Origin: Amoeboaphelidium protococcarum
Lineage: Eukaryota > Aphelidiomycota > Aphelidea
NCBI GenBank assembly: GCA_023515745.1
Contig: JALECJ010000007.1
Location: 1,054,001-1,118,000 of the forward strand
Length of the DNA: 64,000 bases
Reading direction: 5' to 3'
Every line of letters begins with the position of its first letter. Position 1 is the stretch's first letter. The position numbers were made by a program, and so were the translations under genes. Below the pieces are notes generated by a model. The model had not been told where the DNA came from. It ran no database searches and saw nothing but the letters and a program-made list of their open reading frames with translations. This document shows positions 10,965 through 22,330 of the stretch, one piece after another.

Positions 10965-11085
10965 TATCAACAATGGAGTAAATTTTATTGATAAAAGACA
11001 AAGTAAAACTATGACAAAAATAAATTTAAAAATAACTCACTTTGAAACTATCGCAAACTCAATCATGATCATATGATCTGATCAC

Positions 11086-12526
11086 TCAATCAATCTTCTT
11101 GGCGGCTGTATTTCTACGATGCCGCACATAGAAAAATACGCCCACCAACACCGCTATGACAAATCTACACACTGTTAAGATATTATCTCTAATGTCAATC
11201 GTAATTAAATATAAAAAACTTACACTATAACTGCAACCACTATGCCAGAGAGACCTTCTTTTGATAAACCCGCAGCGCCACTTCCAAACGGCGGAAGATC
11301 ATAGAAATCCAGAAAGGTGTTCGCAACCGGCCTGTTGACAAGATCGCTATCAGATATTAAGACAGAGGCGATAGATACCTCCAGGTACAATCTACCGCCA
11401 GTCAAATAATCAATCTATTTATGCGCATCTTTGAGAGCATTTAAAGCAGAGACATTCACGCTGAACTAGAGAGTTGATGTTGAATTAGCAACCAGGTCGG
11501 CGGCTCTTAACTTTACCCGCTGTACCGCTCTATTGTCAGTCAACTGATAAAAGTTGAAAACCTTCAGAGTCAAGAACATTTATGGATCTATACTAAGCGC
11601 AAACTACAATAAAAGTAACCATCAATAATAGAAATTAACGTGTTTTAATATGTTGTAAATGATAAAATTACCTCATTTCCGTTCCTGACCCAGTACTGAT
11701 AATTTACAGAGGATGCGGATTAGTTTAACGGTTTCACCTATTTGCATTAGACTTGATAGGATAGTGTTATATTAGACTCGGTAAGGCTATACTTCACACA
11801 GCTCTCATTCACATATAAAGACTTTCTAAGTTCTAATGGGGCATTTAAAGCAGAGCAGGGAAGTTGAGGAGATACCATCCTAATATCACAGTTAAATGGC
11901 CTGATTTATGAACACTGAGATCCCATTCTATCTACAGGGCAGTCACACCCTTATTTTGCAACAGTCTACATCACTCGCATTCACGCATTAAAGTAAGGAC
12001 ATCAGTGATTAAATCAAATGCTTACACTATTCAAAGGAACGCAGCAAGATTAAGTACAATTAGCATTCATCGCTAGAGTAGCATTGTATGGTGGAATTGC
12101 CGGTGCACTTGGAGCTGGTTAATTACAATATTGGCAAGATATCCTGCTGGCCGTATCCGTCTCCATATCTGACTCAGAAACCAGTTCGCCGCCAGTACAA
12201 TTGTACTATCGCTCCCGAACTGTGGTCTGAGTACCAACATTGGAGCAATTCCTATCACCAGTTCCTGTATACAATGGATTACCAGAACTTTGACGTTTAA
12301 ATAACTGAACATCTTAGCCGTGTCTTGAGGCTGATCTGTCTTGATCACTGCTTGCACTAATCTCTTCGTCACGTTATTACAATTACGCTGTCGGTATTTA
12401 CCCATAGCGTTAAATATAGCTCTACTGACCGCCATAGCTTAATTTGAGTAAATAAGCTTTATATGCATTATCCTTAATTTCCCTTTCAGTGTGATTAATG
12501 GCCCGCTAATCGTAATAATTCACCAT
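11086..12526 (-). CDS. Cys-rich, heavily glycosylated single-pass membrane protein
   Basis: I join 12026..12526, 11672..11965, 11224..11603 and 11086..11164 across 60, 68 and 59 nt GT-AG introns; 417 residues, all in frame. The central part has an EGF-like arrangement (CTQSCC, GCDCPVDRMGSQC, NCD, LPCS) and at least nine N-glycosylation sequons (NCS, NCT, NAT, NST, NES, NIT, NQS), so it is extracellular. Near the C-terminus VIVFVIAVLVGVFFYV is a membrane span, followed by a short basic tail RHRRNTAAKKID. The first 110 residues are polar, lack a signal peptide and include an acidic Ser-rich stretch. The real 5' end may therefore use a different exon, or two genes may be merged. Family not recognised; a surface receptor or adhesin is plausible. 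Confidence 0.55.
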
Positions 12527-12866
12527 TGTTTTAACCAACGACTATATCCAATCCGCAATGCCAGACACAGATTACTTAGATGGGCCATAGAGAACAGTCT
12601 ATTCCAATTGCGCTGACCCATAATTATCGCTTGCTCTAACTATTTATAGAAATATAACCAGAAATGAATATCTCAAGACGCAACGAAGCATTTTCATGGG
12701 CTGTTACAAGTCGAATAAATGACGTTGAAGCAGAAGAGGAATGGCGGGAAAGAGACAGAGTTGATCAATTAAAACCATTCCAGTCGAAAGTCATATGTCA
12801 ACGATCATTAAACAGGATTACTAAATCTGTATTTTCTATTACAACAATTGATTATAAAAAATCTGG

Positions 12867-15332
12867 TCATTCTTAAGACTGCGAAGACTGCGATGTGATA
12901 TAGTTATCCACAAAGTCGATGATGTATTCCGAGTCGATGCTTTAACGCGTTGTACATTCCAGCACGGTTGGTAAATTTCTCAAATTTTCGTGACGATATC
13001 CTTCTACACTAGGGGTGACGGGAACTTCGAGACTATTATCATTCTCTTTGAGGAGTAGCTCTCTTACTGCACTAAGATTGCTCGTTGTAGACTTCTTATC
13101 GGCCATTGCGAACTGATGATCATTCATAATCTCCATTGATGCGGTAGTCGTGCTTATCGAAGTTGACGGAGCGGGAGCAAACTATCGAGCCAGCGATGCC
13201 AGGGCTGACAACTCGGACACTGCGTGCACATCCGGATCAGCCCAATTTCTCTTAGTCACGCTAATCTTACTCGCCACAGATGTTGTTGATGTAGTATTTA
13301 AGCGATTCAATGGTGACGGCTCCCTCGGAATGACAATGGAGGATGCGGCCACTGATATGTATGTGGGTGTCTCATCAGATATTTCAGTTTTAAATTCATC
13401 CAAATTCTGTACCTACTCAAGGTCTTGCATTGTCGATGTCTCATCATAGTACTCACTACTCTACTATGGCAGGGGACTGTTTGAACTTTATCTCTCCTCA
13501 TCATCTTCACTGTCTACAATTATCTCCTACTGAGTGTCCTTGAAAGCTTGTACCTACTTCTGTGACGCGTAAGGCTGATTTAAAACTGATGCTTGTACAT
13601 CTTACTATGGTACTTTTTCTTGGAATTAATGATTAGCGCCTAATTCAGAAGCTTGCGCAACGTTGACAGACATTTGAGTACTATAAGCCTAATTTTGTTA
13701 CTGTTACTGCTGCTGCTATTAATACTGATAGTAGTTCAGGATTTCAGCAGGCATGATATAGTCTCCTAGTTAAGCAATTGACTTTACGCCATCCTGTGGT
13801 ATCTTTAAATCACGTAAAGGTATGTAGATAACACTCACATTGTCTGTTGAGCCTTTATTCAAAGCAGCATCGACCAACTTTTCACAAATCAAATGCTCTC
13901 TACGCACATCACCAGACAATGTCTTTTTGACAACATCAAGAATATCCATAGGCGTCATTACATCTGTTAGACCATCGCAGGCGAGTAAGAGAAAATCTTC
14001 ATTACCTTACAGCTTGTACTCAATCACGTCAGGATCGGGCCTGACACAGCCGTATTTCAAGTCGCCAAATGCTCGACTGACGGCCAGTGCTCCATTGACT
14101 CTATCATGATTAACAAAGCCTCCTAGTGCTTCAATTCTCAGCTTTTCCTGATCAAAATACGGCTTGTGAGGTACTACAAAGTCTAACCAAATGCCGTTCT
14201 TTAGAAAGAGCATTGCAGACGAATCTCCAACCCAGGATATGAAAATCTAATAGTTTTATATCAAAGCAACGATTGCAGTTGTGCCACAAGTTTTACTTAG
14301 ATTATTCTTGTCTGCATATTAGCTCCATTACTGATTCGTAAGGGCGAAGGATTCTGTCATGCATTTCCTCATGTTCAGATTGAGATTGCTATTGAGTCCA
14401 ATATTGATGTGGAGACGATTAGCGATAAAGTTGGCACAATCTGATCCGCCATGACCATCGAATATCCCAAATGCAGATAATGAGTGATCAGGATTCTCAT
14501 AGCCCAAAAGTTCATTCAAGTAAGGTGCTGCAAAGTGTCTATCTTCATTACTATCTCGAAGACCCTTTTCAGAGTAAGCCACGTGCCTTCCCGCAACAAC
14601 TGTAGATTTCTATATGATTTTCTTCTTATTATTCGTAACTTGTACCACAATTGTTTCCAAATTAGACTAGATTAAATTCGTCAACTCGGCTAGATCATAG
14701 CTAACGCGTCCACTTTACTATTAAGCTTAGTATTAATTGTTCAACTTTGTCTTGACAGCCTTCAAGACGCGACTCGCAATGACGCTACACAGCAAATCTT
14801 CGTATTGATCATCTTCAATCATCTTCTTTAATCGCGGCGTAGATTTCAAGAGAGCGTATACTGTTTACAAGCATAGTGGCTATACATCACTTTACTGAAC
14901 TTGAGTATTGTCGCCGTCATTCACAACAGCATCACCTACTTCCGGTGCCGACAAGTCAGAGCTCTATATATTGATAATTGTGGCATAAACATCGCCAGCA
15001 CCATGAGCCATTTCGTTCATCGATTCAAAAGGCTCCGAGTTAATTTCTGCGCCATCTAAACCTTAAGAAGCATCCGATGCTGATGATTTGGCACCGTATC
15101 CAGTAGACATATTGGTATCAGTGAACGCATGCTTATCTGATCGCTTGAATAAGCCATTTCTTATTCTCGAAGTAATGTCATTCATTGTGATACGATTAAG
15201 AGAGTGCTCACTTACAGCGATAGATTTCTCTTTTGTTTCAGCTGCACTTGACTGATCATCCATCTCTTGAGTTTTCTTTTTGCCTCTAAACGCCATTCTC
15301 ATAGACCTCATTCTACTGGGAATTGACTGCAT
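12867..15332 (-). CDS. PP2C-family (PPM) Ser/Thr phosphatase with long tails
   Basis: Mg/Mn-dependent protein phosphatase, 821 residues from one exon. Residues 1-250 are an unrelated Ser/Gln/Asp-rich region. The catalytic core follows with motifs in order: YSEKGLRDSNEDR, AFGIFDGHGG (metal-binding Asp), CGTTAIVALI, ISWVGDSSAML, NHDRVNGALAVSRAFGD, FLLLACDGLTDVM and STDNVSVIYIPL. The C-terminal 300 residues are low complexity, with a Gln run written in mixed CAG, CAA, TAG and TAA codons near 13700. A long PP2C with disordered flanks suggests a regulated signalling enzyme. I cannot name an orthologue. The 3' end lies close to the Cys-rich membrane protein gene in the same orientation. Confidence 0.88.
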
Positions 15333-15417
15333 TTTTAGTATATTAATTAAAATAGGGACTAAAATGGATTTTTCTAGTTTATGATGAACTTGCGAAATAA
15401 ATAATTGAATTTATCCA

Positions 15418-15573
15418 TCAGCTTTCAATCATCTGTTGGTTAAAAATAGACTGCATCAATGGAAGCGTCTAAAGACTTATGGTACTTTCGTTTAAATTCT
15501 GAATCATATCATTGGATTTGAATAATACTTGATACAAGTAACAAATAGTGTGTTTTAATCTCTTTAATCTTTG
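15418..15573 (-). CDS. Small unrecognised ORF, probably the last exon of a short gene
   Basis: Encodes a helical 50-residue stretch with RLKRLKHTICYLYQVLF, then SNDMIQNLNES, ending at TGA 15418..15420. It is cut off upstream by an in-frame TGA, so a first exon is needed. The best donor upstream (CAG|GTAAAA near 15603) would give an intron of only about 35 nt and a start at 15650. Alternation of Leu and charged residues suggests a small helical subunit of a larger complex. No function can be assigned. Confidence 0.35.
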
Positions 15574-16227
15574 AATAGCCGCGATATATCAGCTCAATTT
15601 TACCTGAATTTGCAAGTTGACAGTATACAAGCCCTCAATTACATCGCCATTATCCATTACGTTATAGCATTTTCACGTTTTCGAGTCGTTTTATGAGTAA
15701 GAGAGAGAGAGAGATGAAGAGTGTATGTCAAGCTAAAGTGCAGGCAATAGAAGGAAGCTAAAATCACTGCAGATCTCCGTAGTCGGCATCTGTGAATCAG
15801 GTGGGATGGTAATCATTATAACTGGCATTACGCCCAAGAACAAACGAAAGTTCAAAAATAGAAGAAGTGGATTGGAAGCGTGACAAACAGGCGTCACTTG
15901 AAACTAATTAAATGTACATGTGATCTATCCAGGTTCCGATTGACGAAAGTGGACTGTGCTAGCTTTTTTACTAAGAAGATCATGTACTTTTCTCACTGCA
16001 AAGGCGGCTGATAATGACTTTCAGGTTACTGCCATCAGACGAACAATCAGACTTGTAATAGTATGGCTTGAATACTTAATAACAATAAAAATAATTAATC
16101 ACTCCAGCCGTGTCATTGATCTGTTGCTTTCATCGCTAGAAGAGTATTAAGAATCGAGTGAAGTATTCCAGATAATAATGAAAGTAAGTGAAGTATTTGA
16201 AGTATGATTTTATATTATTATTATCAC
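15574..16227. other. Intergenic region with a GA tract and unsupported ORFs
   Basis: Includes a (GA)7 tract at 15700..15714. From it a plus-strand ORF starts at 15714 and stops at TGA 15921..15923 (69 residues, polar, no recognised motif). A second hydrophobic plus-strand ORF lies near 15956-16190. Neither has supporting features, so I leave both as unassigned. Confidence 0.4.
15700..15714. repeat. (GA)n microsatellite
   Basis: Perfect alternating AG run of about 15 bp in non-coding sequence. Confidence 0.9.
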
Positions 16228-16879
16228 TCATGAAGCTCGCCGAGATAAGATTGGAGACGTCTGCGAGCTAGGAGCTCGGCTTTATGGCCGAGAATAGTCA
16301 TCCTTGAGAGGAACCCAGTCACCTGCATAAAGATAATCGACGGCCCTTTCTAACGCGTCAAGCTTCTCAGATGAAGCCGCCTGGATCAGAGACTTAATAA
16401 TGTCGCTATCTTCAGGCGCGGGCTGAGGTTTCTGCAAATATTGTTTTAGCTCATGAGCTAAAGAATTTGCTTCAATCTTGATTGATATTGAGCTATCTCA
16501 GCTTGTTTATCGCTGGAGATAGCCGGGTATCGTCCTATTCCAATTTCCCTTACAGAAATCGAACAAAGGTCAATCTCCTATTTTGCGCCCTGCATTGATT
16601 GTACTCGTCTCTGAATTCCAAATCCAGCTTATCATTCGCTGCTTTAATCAGGTCACGGCATTGAATGTATATTACCTGCTTTTCCATATATGAAACTCTA
16701 GATGTCAATGACTTATTCTCTTCTTTAAAATTTTTTAATTCTCCTATTAGATACTCGATTTGTACACTCTAAGCTTGCATTTGCTGAGCCTGAGATGTGA
16801 TTTGCTAAGCCTGAGATACATTTTATTCCGTTAACTTGCTGATTTGCGCCTTCAGCTCTTGATACTAAGAATTGTCCAT
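16228..16879 (-). CDS. Coiled-coil protein of unknown function
   Basis: Exons 16554..16879 and 16228..16492 are joined across a 61 nt intron (GTAAGG...GATAG) that is required to keep frame. The first two thirds form a Gln-rich coiled coil (SQAQQITSQAQQMQAQS, then IEYLIGELKNFKEENKSL). The C-terminal part contains HELKQYLQKPQPAPEDSD and a helical motif KLDALERAVDYLYAGDW, then a short Arg/Ser tail before TGA 16228..16230. Many Gln are written TAG or TAA. I do not recognise a family; the C-terminal helix could be a protein-protein interaction module. It is divergently oriented from GID4, with a 347 bp shared upstream region. Confidence 0.6.
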
Positions 16880-17226
16880 GATGAGAGCTATAAGTATTGA
16901 TTATTCACTTGGTGTAATGAGACTTCAATCAAGGGAAAATGGACTAAAACTAGCACCAATTGTTATTGGACCGCTGTTTCGAAGTAATCCAAAAGGATCA
17001 GATGATTTTGAGCGCGTCTGAAACAGCCAATCAGTATCGACTGAGTATTGGATGAACGAACGTTGTGATTCCATTTTTAGAAATCATCAATTTTCTCTTT
17101 CGTGTTCAGTTCAAGGAATCAAATCGAATATTGTTTCAACTATTCAGCTTAATCTCTTTTAGTTAATTATATATTGTGCGTGATTTCTAAAATAATCTTG
17201 ATATTTGTTTATAAAAGTAAAGAAGA
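16880..17226. other. Divergent promoter region
   Basis: Separates the minus-strand coiled-coil gene from plus-strand GID4. AT-rich with no convincing ORF or RNA. It must carry the 5' regulatory sequence of both genes. Confidence 0.6.
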
Positions 17227-18177
17227 ATGCCTGCAACTTATCCGTCATTGAGTTCATCTGAAGCCTCACCAATCCAGAGTCCTTTGAAAGATTAGTTGAA
17301 TGCCTTTCCTCTTCCGACAGGCAGTAATGTCAGGACTCCTTAAAAGTATTATCACGACTAAGATGGTGTATATAGCACAACAAAAGAGAATTAGGGAAAT
17401 GAGTAGGAGATGGCCGTCATAATGAAAGGCGGCGTGAGTAAAGCTAATGATGTAATGTCACTCCTCAACGGCAAAAGTATAGCTGGTGGAGAGCGTTTGT
17501 TGTCGCGACCAATCGTCAGCAGAAATGCGTCGCTTCGTCAGCCCGTTGATCTTCTGAAGGAATCTTTTGGTGAAACGTTTAGTGCGCGTGCCGGGCGAGG
17601 TCGTTCTGTAGCTGGTATAGTGCCGTCGTTTGTGTATCGAGGATAATAGACTTCCAATAGTCAAGTTCATGATGTTGGTGTCTAGTTTCTGAGTCAAGAT
17701 TTTACCAGGAATCTCCTCTACGGCTACCTTACCATCAGTGGTCTTACTAACAATCAGGCCACTATTACCACTTGTTTTGAGGCCGAGATGGTGGATGATG
17801 TCAATAGCACTTTCCTCACTGGTAAATGGGATACTGATGCCTAGATCGATCAAATTCATTGGGAGCAGTTTGAATCGTACAAGAAGTTGGGCATTGATTT
17901 GAATGAGCCATCCACAATTAATCATCAACGCGTTAGATCTCAGCTCGCCTCCTCCCCTTTCGTGTACATGAGATGGAAGGAGCGATTCTTGTACCCAGAT
18001 CACAAGGTGAAGAATATTGACGGTGCATCCTACTCTGGCTTTTATTATGTGGAGTATGACATTAAGCAGAAACGATTTACCGGCTACTACTACCATCAGA
18101 ATAGTGAGAGATTCTAGAAGCTCAGTTTGCATCTGTAGGACGGACAGAAGTCTATATCATCGTACGAATTTCGCTGA
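17227..18177 (+). CDS. GID4: GID4/Vid24, substrate receptor of the GID/CTLH E3 ligase
   Basis: 316 residues, single exon. The C-terminal 170 residues carry the Vid24 beta-barrel signature: LLYGYLTISGL, TCFEAEM, FLTGKWDTDA, FVYMRWKERFLYPDH, the highly conserved DGASYSGFYYVEYD, FTGYYYHQNSERFQKL and terminal SSYEFR. In yeast and animals GID4 binds Pro/N-degrons and docks enzymes such as fructose-bisphosphatase and Pck1 onto the ligase. The first 150 residues are disordered, as in yeast Gid4. The protein itself begins Met-Pro. Its 3' neighbour in the same direction encodes another CTLH-complex-type protein, which supports the assignment. Three TAG/TAA Gln codons lie within the conserved domain. 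Confidence 0.93.
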
Positions 18178-18481
18178 TTATGTGTATAGGCGATATATAT
18201 CACTAAGAAATTCTCCCTTTATATTGCATGATGAAAAAATAAAGTCATTTCTATCTCTCATTCGGTTTAGTATTGTTAGTTGACACTTGCTTTTGGTCTG
18301 ATCACGCGCCGATTTTAAAAGCGTTTCATCTTCAGAATTCCTTTCAGCTTCGCTCTGCTTTTAACCTTCTCACACTCACTCTAACCACACAGTTTGTTAT
18401 TACTCTTTGCCACTTTTATTACAAGTTAAGAGTCTACCAATATTCTACATTAAGAAGATATCTCTAAAAGTTGAAAGAGTT
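18178..18481. other. Spacer between GID4 and the CTLH gene
   Basis: 304 bp, AT-rich, no supported ORF. In particular no SPRY-domain exon for the downstream CTLH protein is visible here. Confidence 0.55.
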
Positions 18482-19246
18482 ATGACAGAGTTGTAAGAAG
18501 AAGTTTAAGCAATCGATTTGGTGAAGAATTATTTGCTGGAGAATGGTTACTCTCTAACCTTTCACAGTGTAAATGATGTTGAAGATTCTAGTATGGATGT
18601 TGATGGATTGCAGAGTAGGTAGAGTAATATCTTGATTTCAACATTAGATGTCAGGAAGTAGTTCAAGTCCTTGATTGAGAATGGATAGATTGATTAGGCT
18701 ATACAATAAGCATCATAATAGTATCCTGAGATAGTCCTGAGCATAAATCAAGTGAAATAAATGGAAAAGTCATCCGTAGACAGTCAGAAAAAGCTTGATG
18801 TTACATTCAATCTATATTGCCTAAAGTTTATAGAAATGGTACGCTAAAAGTAAGAAAATGAAGCACTCAGATTTGCTAGAGAGGTTCTTGTACTGTTTGG
18901 AAATGCTTGCTAATAATTTAAAGAGCAGCTCAAGTCTGTAGTTGCACTGTTGGCATACCAAAATCCATTGGACAGTCCTGTGGGTTATCTTCTTCATCAG
19001 AATCACCGAGAACTTGTAGCATCTCTTTTAAATTATGCTATCTTGGGTAAGGAGAATTAAATGACTAATTTGCACGTACTAGCGGCACATACAACATATC
19101 TGATTAGAAATAACAAAGTGAATGGCTCGACTGAAGATACCAAAAAGTGGTCAATTGCAGATTTTATAAACCAGTAATCATCTACTGGCGATTCCGATGG
19201 TGATCAGATGCATTTTACTTTTAATTAGAAGTAGATTAAATCATGA
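18482..19246 (+). CDS. LisH-CTLH-CRA protein, GID1/RanBPM- or GID8-like
   Basis: 254 residues. A LisH motif lies near the N-terminus (LVKNYLLENGY). Next is a CTLH segment (VRKQFKSLIENGQIDQAIQQ), then a CRA domain (FNLYCLKFIEMVRQKQ, FAREVLVLFG, VALLAYQNPLDSPVGYLL, RELVASLLNYAIL). The CRA wording is closest to remembered RanBP9/GID1 (LLAYSDPWNSPVG), but the length and missing SPRY domain resemble GID8. Such proteins form the scaffold of the GID/CTLH ubiquitin ligase through LisH/CTLH dimerisation. It lies directly after GID4 in the same orientation, though 304 bp separate them and an operon is not expected in a eukaryote. Confidence 0.85.
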
Positions 19247-19325
19247 AGTAATAGATGCTCACTTAGTATAAAGTTTCAAAATTTTATAATTCAGATTACA
19301 AAATGTGACTTTATCAACAATGTGA

Positions 19326-20240
19326 TCAGCTTGCTTGAGCTCCAGCAGTAAACTTTGGGATCATATTCTCGATAAATTCACCTTGAGCATTTAAACCAAT
19401 CGGCTCAGTCTCGTTCGGCTTGTATTGCACCTATACTGGGCCCTTCATCTCAATGTTGAACATTCCGCTCTGGTAGATCAACTTCGGCTTGTTAAAGATG
19501 CCAATAATCTTGCGCTCGGCGTAGAAACATATCGCGTAGTTAACATTAGCTTCTAGACGTTCCGGCAATGTCCATACAATTTCAACAAAAGGCTTCAGAG
19601 GTCCATACAGTGTAGCGATTGTGCCATTAGCGACTTTTTTCACGTCATCCTTGTTGATACGCATCGATCTCTTACACAGATCCACCCGGAGAGTCTTATT
19701 TTGAGACAACTCATCATCAGTGCTGAAGGCAATTGTCAGATTCTGGCCAGCTTTTACAGAGGAAAATTCGCGAGGACTATACAGCATCTTGACATAATTG
19801 TTACCTCTGTACTCGTAACGTCGCTATCCCGAAGCAAATGATACAATTCTAAAGAGATCAGAGCGTAGCATCTGCCTTGTTTCAACATTAACCACGGCCA
19901 CATAGTATAATTCATCGTTCTGTCTGACATCGAGCATATCCAGAGTGATGGGTACGGAAATCTTGGTTTTACCAGCCTTGGCTGTCACTTCGATAGGCTT
20001 ACCAACGATACGATCAGGCAAAATACGCAGAAACCCGGAGCCATCATTGTACACCGTGACTCGATACTTGGTATCAACAGATGGAGCATCGACCAGAGTG
20101 AAGTTGACATATTGTTACTTGCCAGCAGTCCAAACGGTGCCAACATCCGGCTGTTGAAATATCATCCATGGATCCAGAGCAAGAGGGACGACTGAGAGTA
20201 TCAGACTTGACACAACAGCAATTTGAAGTAAGCCCATCAT
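19326..20240 (-). CDS. Secreted Kre9/Knh1-like protein
   Basis: 304 residues, single exon. A clear signal peptide (MMGLLQIAVVSSLILSVVPLA) is followed by two related Ig-like units. The first starts with DPWMIFQQPDVGTVWTAG and the second with YSPREFSSVKAGQNLTI. The string P-x-x-G-T-V-W-T-A-G is the hallmark of the Kre9/Knh1 N-terminal fold found in fungal cell-wall and GPI-anchored proteins. In yeast Kre9 is needed for beta-1,6-glucan assembly. I see no Ser/Thr-rich region and no GPI signal at the C-terminus, so it is probably soluble and secreted. Two Ig-like units suggest carbohydrate or surface binding; the exact role is unknown. Confidence 0.7.
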
Positions 20241-20521
20241 TCTAGTAGATAGGAGTATCGGTATCACTTATAGATAGGATTAGATAAAGCAGATGAGTAT
20301 CAAAGTAAAGAAGAGATCGTGAGATATGATATTTCATCTTTTATACCCACCCGTACGGCAAGCCTCTTCACCATCATGTCACGTTAACGGAAGGGCGCCT
20401 CCTGTAACCAAACCATCCACAAACTGAAACAGGAAATTTCAAAAAAAATCTGAAACGAGATTCACTTCCTAAAAAAGAAATATCATTTTGATGTATTTAT
20501 AAAGAGCCACCACAATATTCA

Positions 20522-21883
20522 TCATGCACTCTGCTACATGTAGATTGTAAAGTCATTCTACTGCTCAAGTACTTCCAATCCGGTGAGGGTAGATACAGCG
20601 CTGTACAGAATATTGGCGGCAAGTTGATACCAGAAGCCGCGGTATAGCTAAGCCAGTCCACCTAGAGATCCCCATAGAAGACCGTTTCTCTCGATATGTC
20701 GCCGCCGCATAGACTCTGCTGATCGATATTACGATGACGAAGAACGCCGTCTTTATTTAGAGACAGTTCCGATGGCTTCAGAACCAATTATCGTGGCAGC
20801 TTACCGTAGCGCTGACTAATTCACCTTCTCCGGAACGGAAATACACGGATACTTGACTACTTGAATTAGATCCGTCTTGACGCCGACATGAGTTTACTGA
20901 TATAACATCCTCCGCCTCTGCAAAGTCTAGACGGGCATCACTATCATGGCCTGAACAGTAAGAAATCCAACTGAGGCCAAAAACCATTTAAAGAGATCAC
21001 CCGTTGAAGATTCTACCACCCCAATATCAGAAGGACGCGGTAGATGGAGAATACGAGAGAGTGCGTAAGAATGTGAGGCTTCCATCAAACTAGAGACGAT
21101 ACTCTTCAGCACGGTCAATTTAACAGATGGCCAATGGAAAAAGGAAATCAGCAGAGCACTTATACTAATCTCGCCGCCACATAAAGCACTCAGCGGATTC
21201 CTAAAGCATTTTCGCAAAGGATCTCCGGACTGAACAGCAATGCGAACGCGTGCAATTTCAAGAGGTTAGGTCATAATATCAGTAACTAGATGGGACGCGA
21301 CAACAGTGCACAAATTGGGAACCACTTCAGGAAGATCTACAAGTGGAATGACCCTCAAATCATAGCATCCAAACTGTTCATTCAGAAAATCTTCAATCAC
21401 TGGCTACACAGTTGCTTCTGCGATATCTTTTACGCATTAGAGTGACGCGCCTCGATATATCGATAGGAATCCCTCTGTGCGGTACTTGATCAGAGTACGC
21501 AATGTAGAGTACTAGCTACCGCGAAGGTTAGGCAATTGATACACTGGCTTACCAGCTAGTATATAACCATTCTAATCTGTCTATAGTTTTGTAGGTGATC
21601 CATGATATCGCTTCACTGGAGAACCGCCATCACTGTCATACTCGTAATCTTCATCATCATCCTCAGTAGCAGCGATTTCAAGCTCTTCGTAATCCTGATC
21701 AATAGGAACATTTCTAGGTAGGGATTAAACTTGGTTAAGAGTTTGAGCCAACATGAAAGGATACTATACTAGATTAGCCACAACACTAGTAATCACAATG
21801 GACAACATCCTGGACTTGGCGTCAATCACAGATTCCGTCTTAAACTCTGCCAAATCTTCCTCACTCAAATTGAATTTTTCCAT
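20522..21883 (-). CDS. Divergent mitochondrial carrier, Ugo1/SLC25A46-like
   Basis: 453 residues, single exon. Weak carrier repeats are seen: DIMTQPLEIARVRIAVQ, MIVMPVQTLQRRRML, TEGFLSIYRGASLQCVKD and AQLYRGFWYQLAANILYS. Several Px[DE]xx[KR] signatures are degraded. An acidic insert (EIAATEDDDEDYEYDSD) lies in the first third. Outer-membrane Ugo1 and SLC25A46 show such degeneration; they act in mitochondrial fusion and dynamics, not transport. A true metabolite carrier is less likely given the broken motifs. It is divergently transcribed from CCT1. Confidence 0.65.
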
Positions 21884-22330
21884 ATTTAAAAAGATGATAA
21901 TAATGGCTTTAGAGCTTTAAATTGTGTTTAATAAATCTAACTAGAATGCTCAGAGCTGCGATATTCTTTACCAGCGACGGAGAGACTCGACAGAAATATA
22001 CAACGCAGATTCTTCTTTTAACTTCACAATGGAGCAAACTTTCTTAGCAAGGAAATCTTCTGCAGATCTAAACGTGGACCAAAAAGTATTCCGCCGCTTC
22101 GCTAAGACCAGAACAAGGAAACGAACGACAAAGTTTCTCTTAACGATCAGGCAGCAACTCTTATACGCGCTTTAACTGTAGTCGGGCCTTTTACTTCGCG
22201 CGATCGTTTATTCCCTTTCAGCAGTTGATCACACCAGCCAAGCGTTGTTTCCCCGTTCTTCAGTAATTTGTGCATTTATAGCTGTGAATTGTTGCAAACG
22301 CATAACGTAGAACATCTAAACACGGATAAA
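21884..22330. other. Divergent promoter between carrier-like gene and CCT1
   Basis: 447 bp with no supported ORF. It contains the 5' leaders of both genes. Confidence 0.6.

Noticed and set aside
12664-12993. Plus-strand ORF of 109 codons before the PP2C 3' end
   Set aside because: Its second half is antisense to the PP2C tail and the first half has no recognisable feature; not enough support for a gene.
17458-18132. Minus-strand ORF (224 codons) opposite GID4
   Set aside because: GID4 motifs on the plus strand explain the region; the antisense product is featureless.
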